A DNA stretch of 25,017 nt from UBA3263 sp964554665 (lineage in GTDB: Bacteria; Bacteroidota; Bacteroidia; Bacteroidales; Muribaculaceae), in contig CAZKPP010000024.1 in NCBI GenBank assembly GCA_964554665.1, positions 1-25,017 on the forward strand. Reading direction: 5' to 3'. Positions 22,409-25,017 of this stretch are shown here, piece after piece (position 1 is the stretch's first letter; each line of letters begins with the position of its first letter). Under the pieces are notes generated by a model. The model did no database searches, had not been told where the DNA came from, and saw nothing but the letters and a program-made list of their open reading frames with translations. The position numbers and the translations under genes were made by a program.

Positions 22409-23061
22409 CACATATCAAGTTGGCCGTCGCGGAGCCGGATCTGGCGGTCGGCCGCCGCGGCGAGTTCAAGGTCGTGGGTAACAATTACGAAACTCTGCCC
22501 GCGGTCGCGGCGCAGGTTAAAAAACAGTTGGTGCAGCTCGTTGCGGTTGGCGGAGTCGAGCGACCCCGAAGGCTCGTCGGCCAACACCACCGCAGGCCGG
22601 TTGATCAGCGCGCGCGCAACTGCCCCGCGCTGCCTCTCGCCGCCCGACAGCTGCGCCGGCCTGTGGCTCAGCCTGTCGCCCAAACCCATATAGTCGAGCA
22701 GCTCGCGGGCCCGGGCCATGGCTTCGCTGCGGCGTTCGCCGCCGATCAGGGCGGGCAGCGCCACGTTCTCTTCGAGCGAAAATTCGGGCAGCAGGTTATG
22801 CAGCTGAAAAACGAAGCCTATATGCCGGTTGCGGAACTCCGAAAGCTTTTTTTGCGACAGGTTGAAGATATTAACGCCGTCGAAGAGCATCTCCCCGCTG
22901 TCGGGGCGTTCAAGCGACCCCATAATCTGCAGCAGGGTGGTCTTGCCAGCTCCCGACGGGCCTACTATGGCCACGACCTCCGAGTCGTTGACCCGCAGCG
23001 AAACCCCGCGCAGCACTTCCAGGCGGTCAAAGGTCTTGCGTATGTTGCGGGCCTCGATCAT
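22408..23061 (-). CDS. ABC transporter ATP-binding protein, LolD/MacB type
   Basis: A 217-residue ABC ATPase. Walker A is GPSGAGKT (34-41), the Q-loop sits in FVFQLHNLLPEFS, the signature is LSGGERQR (137-144), Walker B is VVLADEP (157-163) and the switch histidine is His195 in VTHD. The LLPEFSLEENVALP stretch and the length fit the LolD/MacB/FtsE group, which work with FtsX-like permeases on lipoprotein release, efflux or division. No FtsX-type permease (LolC/E) is next to it; the following gene is the DUF6057-like membrane protein. It starts 10 bp after the ribBA stop and overlaps the next gene by one base. I leave the symbol empty because the permease partner is unknown. Confidence 0.92.
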   Translation of the reverse strand: MIEARNIRKTFDRLEVLRGVSLRVNDSEVVAIVGPSGAGKTTLLQIMGSLERPDSGEMLFDGVNIFNLSQKKLSEFRNRHIGFVFQLHNLLPEFSLEENVALPALIGGERRSEAMARARELLDYMGLGDRLSHRPAQLSGGERQRGAVARALINRPAVVLADEPSGSLDSANRNELHQLFFNLRRDRGQSFVIVTHDLELAAAADRQIRLRDGQLDM

Positions 23062-23071
23062 AAATGCTCAA

Positions 23072-24295
23072 TCATAGATGCAGGTTGTGGCCCATGCGCG
23101 TGCGCTTGGTGCGCAGATAGCGCTCGTTGTATTCGTTGGGGGCAACCTCGATGGGCACCGTCTCAACTATCTCGAGGCCGTAGCCCTGAAGGCCCACGCG
23201 CTTGGTGGGGTTATTGCTCATCAGCCTCATGCGGCTGACGCCTATGGCGCGGAGAATCTGCGCCCCTACGCCGTAGTCGCGCTCGTCGGCCTTATGGCCC
23301 AGACAGATGTTGGCATCAACCGTGTCCATACCCTCTTCCTGCAGCTTATAGGCTTTCATCTTCTCCATCAGGCCGATGCCGCGACCCTCCTGCATCAGGT
23401 AGACAATCGCTCCGCGGCCCTCCTTCTCAACGGCCTGCATGGCTCGGTGGAGCTGCTCGCCGCAGTCGCAGCGGCAGCTCGAAAAAATGTCGCCGGTGGC
23501 ACACGATGAATGCACCCTAACCAGCGCCGGCTCGTCGTTGCCCTTCAAATCGCCCTTAACCAGGGCTATATGCTCCAGGCCGTTGCTCTTCTGGCGGAAA
23601 GGTATGGCGCGGAAGTGGCCCCAGGCCGTCGGCAGGTCCACTTCTACTCCCTGCTCAATCAGCGACTCCGTGCGGTTGCGATAGGCAACCAAGTCGGCTA
23701 TCGAAATCAGCTTCATGCCCCATTCGTCAGCCTTTTTGCGAAGCTCCGGCAGGCGCATCATCGAGCCGTCGTCGCTCATAATCTCCATCAGCGCTGCCGC
23801 AGGCTGCAACCCCGCAAGGCGCGCAAGGTCTACGCCCGCCTCGGTGTGGCCCGTGCGCTGCAAAACGCCGTAATCCTGCGCATACAGCGGGTTTATATGT
23901 CCCGGGCGGCCAAAGGTTTCGGGCTTCGAAGCCGGATCGGCCAGGGCGCGGATAGTGGCGCAGCGGTCTTGAATCGACACACCCGTCGAGCACCCTTCCA
24001 GCTTGTCGACCGTAACGGTAAAGGGCGTGCCAAGCACCGACGTGTTGTCGTCGACCTGGCGGTCGAGACCCAACTCTGCCGCGCGCGACTTCGTAATCGG
24101 CACGCACAGCACCCCGCGGGCATTCTTAAGCATAAAATTCACCTGCTCCGGAGTGATTTTATCGGCCGCAACAATCAGGTCGCCCTCATTTTCGCGGTCC
24201 TCGTCGTCAACAACGATTACGAACTTTCCCTGGCGGAAATCCTCGATTGCATCCTCAATCGAGTCCAGACGTATATTTTCAGCGTTATTACTCAT
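23072..24295 (-). CDS. ribBA: Bifunctional DHBP synthase / GTP cyclohydrolase II
   Basis: RibBA makes the two precursors of riboflavin: 3,4-dihydroxy-2-butanone 4-phosphate from ribulose 5-phosphate and the pyrimidine intermediate from GTP. The 407 residues hold the RibB domain (about 8-205) with DDEDRENEGDL (30-40), CSTGVSIQDR (102-111) and HTEAGVDLARLAG (150-162), then RibA (about 210-400). RibA shows VHSSCATGDIFSSCRCDCGEQLH with zinc ligands Cys265, Cys276 and Cys278, plus LMQEGRGIGL (300-309). I chose the ATG at 24295 (MSNNAENIRL), the normal length; the frame is open to 24526 but that part crosses the promoter and repeat DNA. It is the first gene of a seven-gene unit. Ribulose 5-phosphate, its substrate, is the product of rpiB/rpe farther left, but the genes are not linked. 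Confidence 0.97.
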   Translation of the reverse strand: MSNNAENIRLDSIEDAIEDFRQGKFVIVVDDEDRENEGDLIVAADKITPEQVNFMLKNARGVLCVPITKSRAAELGLDRQVDDNTSVLGTPFTVTVDKLEGCSTGVSIQDRCATIRALADPASKPETFGRPGHINPLYAQDYGVLQRTGHTEAGVDLARLAGLQPAAALMEIMSDDGSMMRLPELRKKADEWGMKLISIADLVAYRNRTESLIEQGVEVDLPTAWGHFRAIPFRQKSNGLEHIALVKGDLKGNDEPALVRVHSSCATGDIFSSCRCDCGEQLHRAMQAVEKEGRGAIVYLMQEGRGIGLMEKMKAYKLQEEGMDTVDANICLGHKADERDYGVGAQILRAIGVSRMRLMSNNPTKRVGLQGYGLEIVETVPIEVAPNEYNERYLRTKRTRMGHNLHL

Positions 24296-24312
24296 ATCAA
24301 CATAATTTTCCG

Positions 24313-24320
24313 CAAAGTTA
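24313..24320 (-). promoter_or_regulatory. -7 promoter box of ribBA
   Basis: TAACTTTG followed by CGGAAAAT on the minus strand, 17 bp upstream of the ATG, preceded by the AT-rich aattttgaatgttgaat stretch shared with the NUDIX promoter. No FMN riboswitch-like structure is apparent in the short leader, although a full check needs a covariance search. Confidence 0.65.
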
Positions 24321-24344
24321 CAAAAAAATTTTGAATGTTGAATA

Positions 24345-24697
24345 ACCCACCCCAACCCGGGGATGTGGGCAGCTCGCCCACACCCTACCGCATGGTCGCC
24401 ATCAAATTGCCGCGGAGCGGCGGATGAGCCCGCGGGGCGGGCGGAGAGACTGTAGCCTTGGGCAAGCGGCGCGTTAGCGTCGCGCAGCCCAAGGTCAGCG
24501 CCCTCCCTCTCCCCGGGGAGCCGCATAGCGGCGAGAAGACTTGTCGCCGCTATGGCGGCTCATTTATGTGGTGGGGGGATTCGTGACCTATGGCTGCGGG
24601 TCGCTAACGCGCTCCTTGCCATAGGCTAACTTCTTGGCGCAACTCACGTTGCTTTCCGGGGGGTGTGGGCAGCACGCCCACACGATCGAATAAGGTG
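24345..24697. repeat. Palindromic repeat mosaic between ribBA and the HTH gene
   Basis: This stretch has no convincing gene and consists largely of palindromes. TGTGGGC/GCCCACA (24364-24382) and GCCGC-GGA-GCGGC near 24406-24418 are followed by CCTTGGGC/GCCCAAGG (24456-24494) and CTCCCCGGGGAG (24509-24520). Next come a ~15-bp hairpin with one indel (24520-24558), CCTATGGC/GCCATAGG (24587-24625) and GTGTGGGC/GCCCACAC (24663-24683). CGCTAACGCGC at 24602 is the exact complement of GCGCGTTAGCG near 24470. The segment ccatcaaattgccgc near 24400 recurs inverted near 8192-8207. Shared modules link it to the array at 8152-8286. Confidence 0.8.
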
Positions 24698-25015
24698 CTA
24701 ATTAGAGCCAACGCCTAAGCGGACAGGCGCGAGACCTTGAATTGAAAAATCAGCCGTAAGTCCTAATGCGTTTAGCACCTTAACTATTGTAGAGATTGTC
24801 AAATTCCTTCCACTTTCGATTTTAGAGATTTGTGCGGACATAACACCAACTCTCTCACCAAGTTCTTTTTGCGTCAAGTTACGAGCTTTTCGCGCCTCCT
24901 TAATCGAAGCACCAATCAATGCAGCCTCAACATCAGCCTCAAAACTCTCTCTCTGAGGAGTTCCGCGTTTACCGATATGCTTATCGGTCATTTCTTCTAA
25001 GCTATAAAATTTCAT
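24698..25015 (-). CDS. XRE-family HTH regulator, HigA-like antitoxin
   Basis: A 105-residue DNA-binding protein. The helix-turn-helix is clear: ASIKEARKARNLTQKELGERVGVMSAQISKIESGRNLTISTIVKVLNALG in outline (about residues 36-85), a Cro/CI-type domain. The N-terminal MKFYSLEEMTDKHIGKRGTPQRE is typical of chromosomal HigA-type antitoxins in gut Bacteroidales, where a HigB/RelE-like toxin gene usually lies directly upstream. That position falls right of the window, so the toxin is unseen. The ATG at 25015 lies two bases from the edge and matches known starts, so the gene is probably complete. Lower GC than its neighbours suggests an acquired island. Confidence 0.85.
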   Translation of the reverse strand: MKFYSLEEMTDKHIGKRGTPQRESFEADVEAALIGASIKEARKARNLTQKELGERVGVMSAQISKIESGRNLTISTIVKVLNALGLTADFSIQGLAPVRLGVGSN

Positions 25016-25017
25016 AT

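Noticed and set aside
22357..24334. Long plus-strand frames opposite the ABC ATPase and ribBA genes
   Set aside because: Both minus-strand genes have full catalytic motifs; the plus-strand frames show none.
24296..24526. A 77-residue N-terminal extension of RibBA
   Set aside because: The extension is translated from the promoter and the palindromic repeat region and has no similarity to RibB. The ATG at 24295 gives the usual length.

Overview
The window looks like chromosomal DNA of a Bacteroidales bacterium, and a gut Muribaculaceae-type genome is my best guess. The support is a set of Bacteroidetes promoters (the -7 box TAnnTTTG sits upstream of nearly every transcription unit), little sign of Shine-Dalgarno sites, and a gene set typical of the group: a BspA-like leucine-rich-repeat protein, a DUF6057-like membrane protein, a PEP/pyruvate-binding protein with receiver domains, and a long YebC. 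The genes are GC-rich by eye, with AT-rich promoters. The family and genus assignment is inference.

Layout. Almost all genes are on the minus strand, in three packed units. (1) 3074 to 1: dedA, rpe, rpiB, a UPF0126/TRIC channel gene and ychF (cut by the left edge). Three of the four junctions overlap or lie within 7 bp. (2) 13453 to 8289: pheT, yebC, a membrane 4Fe-4S protein, thyA (overlapped by the Fe-S gene) and a small membrane protein. (3) 24295 to 14959: ribBA, a LolD-type ABC ATPase, a DUF6057-like membrane protein, a PD40 lipoprotein with one CxxCH heme motif, a large receiver/PEP-binding protein, ybaK and aroC. Six of its seven genes overlap their neighbour by 1 to 17 bp and the remaining gap is about 10 bp.

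Accessory islands lie between these units: a Phd/RelE-type toxin-antitoxin pair (plus strand, 3168-3732), a NUDIX hydrolase, a secreted leucine-rich-repeat protein, a frameshifted YhcG/DUF1016 nuclease (6988-8089) flanked by 52-bp direct repeats, a plus-strand AAA ATPase with a DUF234-like end (13621-14934), and a HigA-like regulator at the right edge. Intergenic mosaics of short palindromes mark two of these islands (8152-8286 and 24364-24683).

How it fits together. Unit 1 combines pentose-phosphate isomerases with membrane and GTPase housekeeping functions. Unit 2 covers tRNA charging, dTMP synthesis and an electron-transfer-like membrane protein. Unit 3 places riboflavin synthesis, chorismate synthesis and tRNA proofreading around four genes of unclear role. 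Those four (ABC ATPase, membrane protein, heme lipoprotein, receiver/PEP-binding protein) are the best candidate here for an undescribed envelope-associated system, but that is inference from gene order only.
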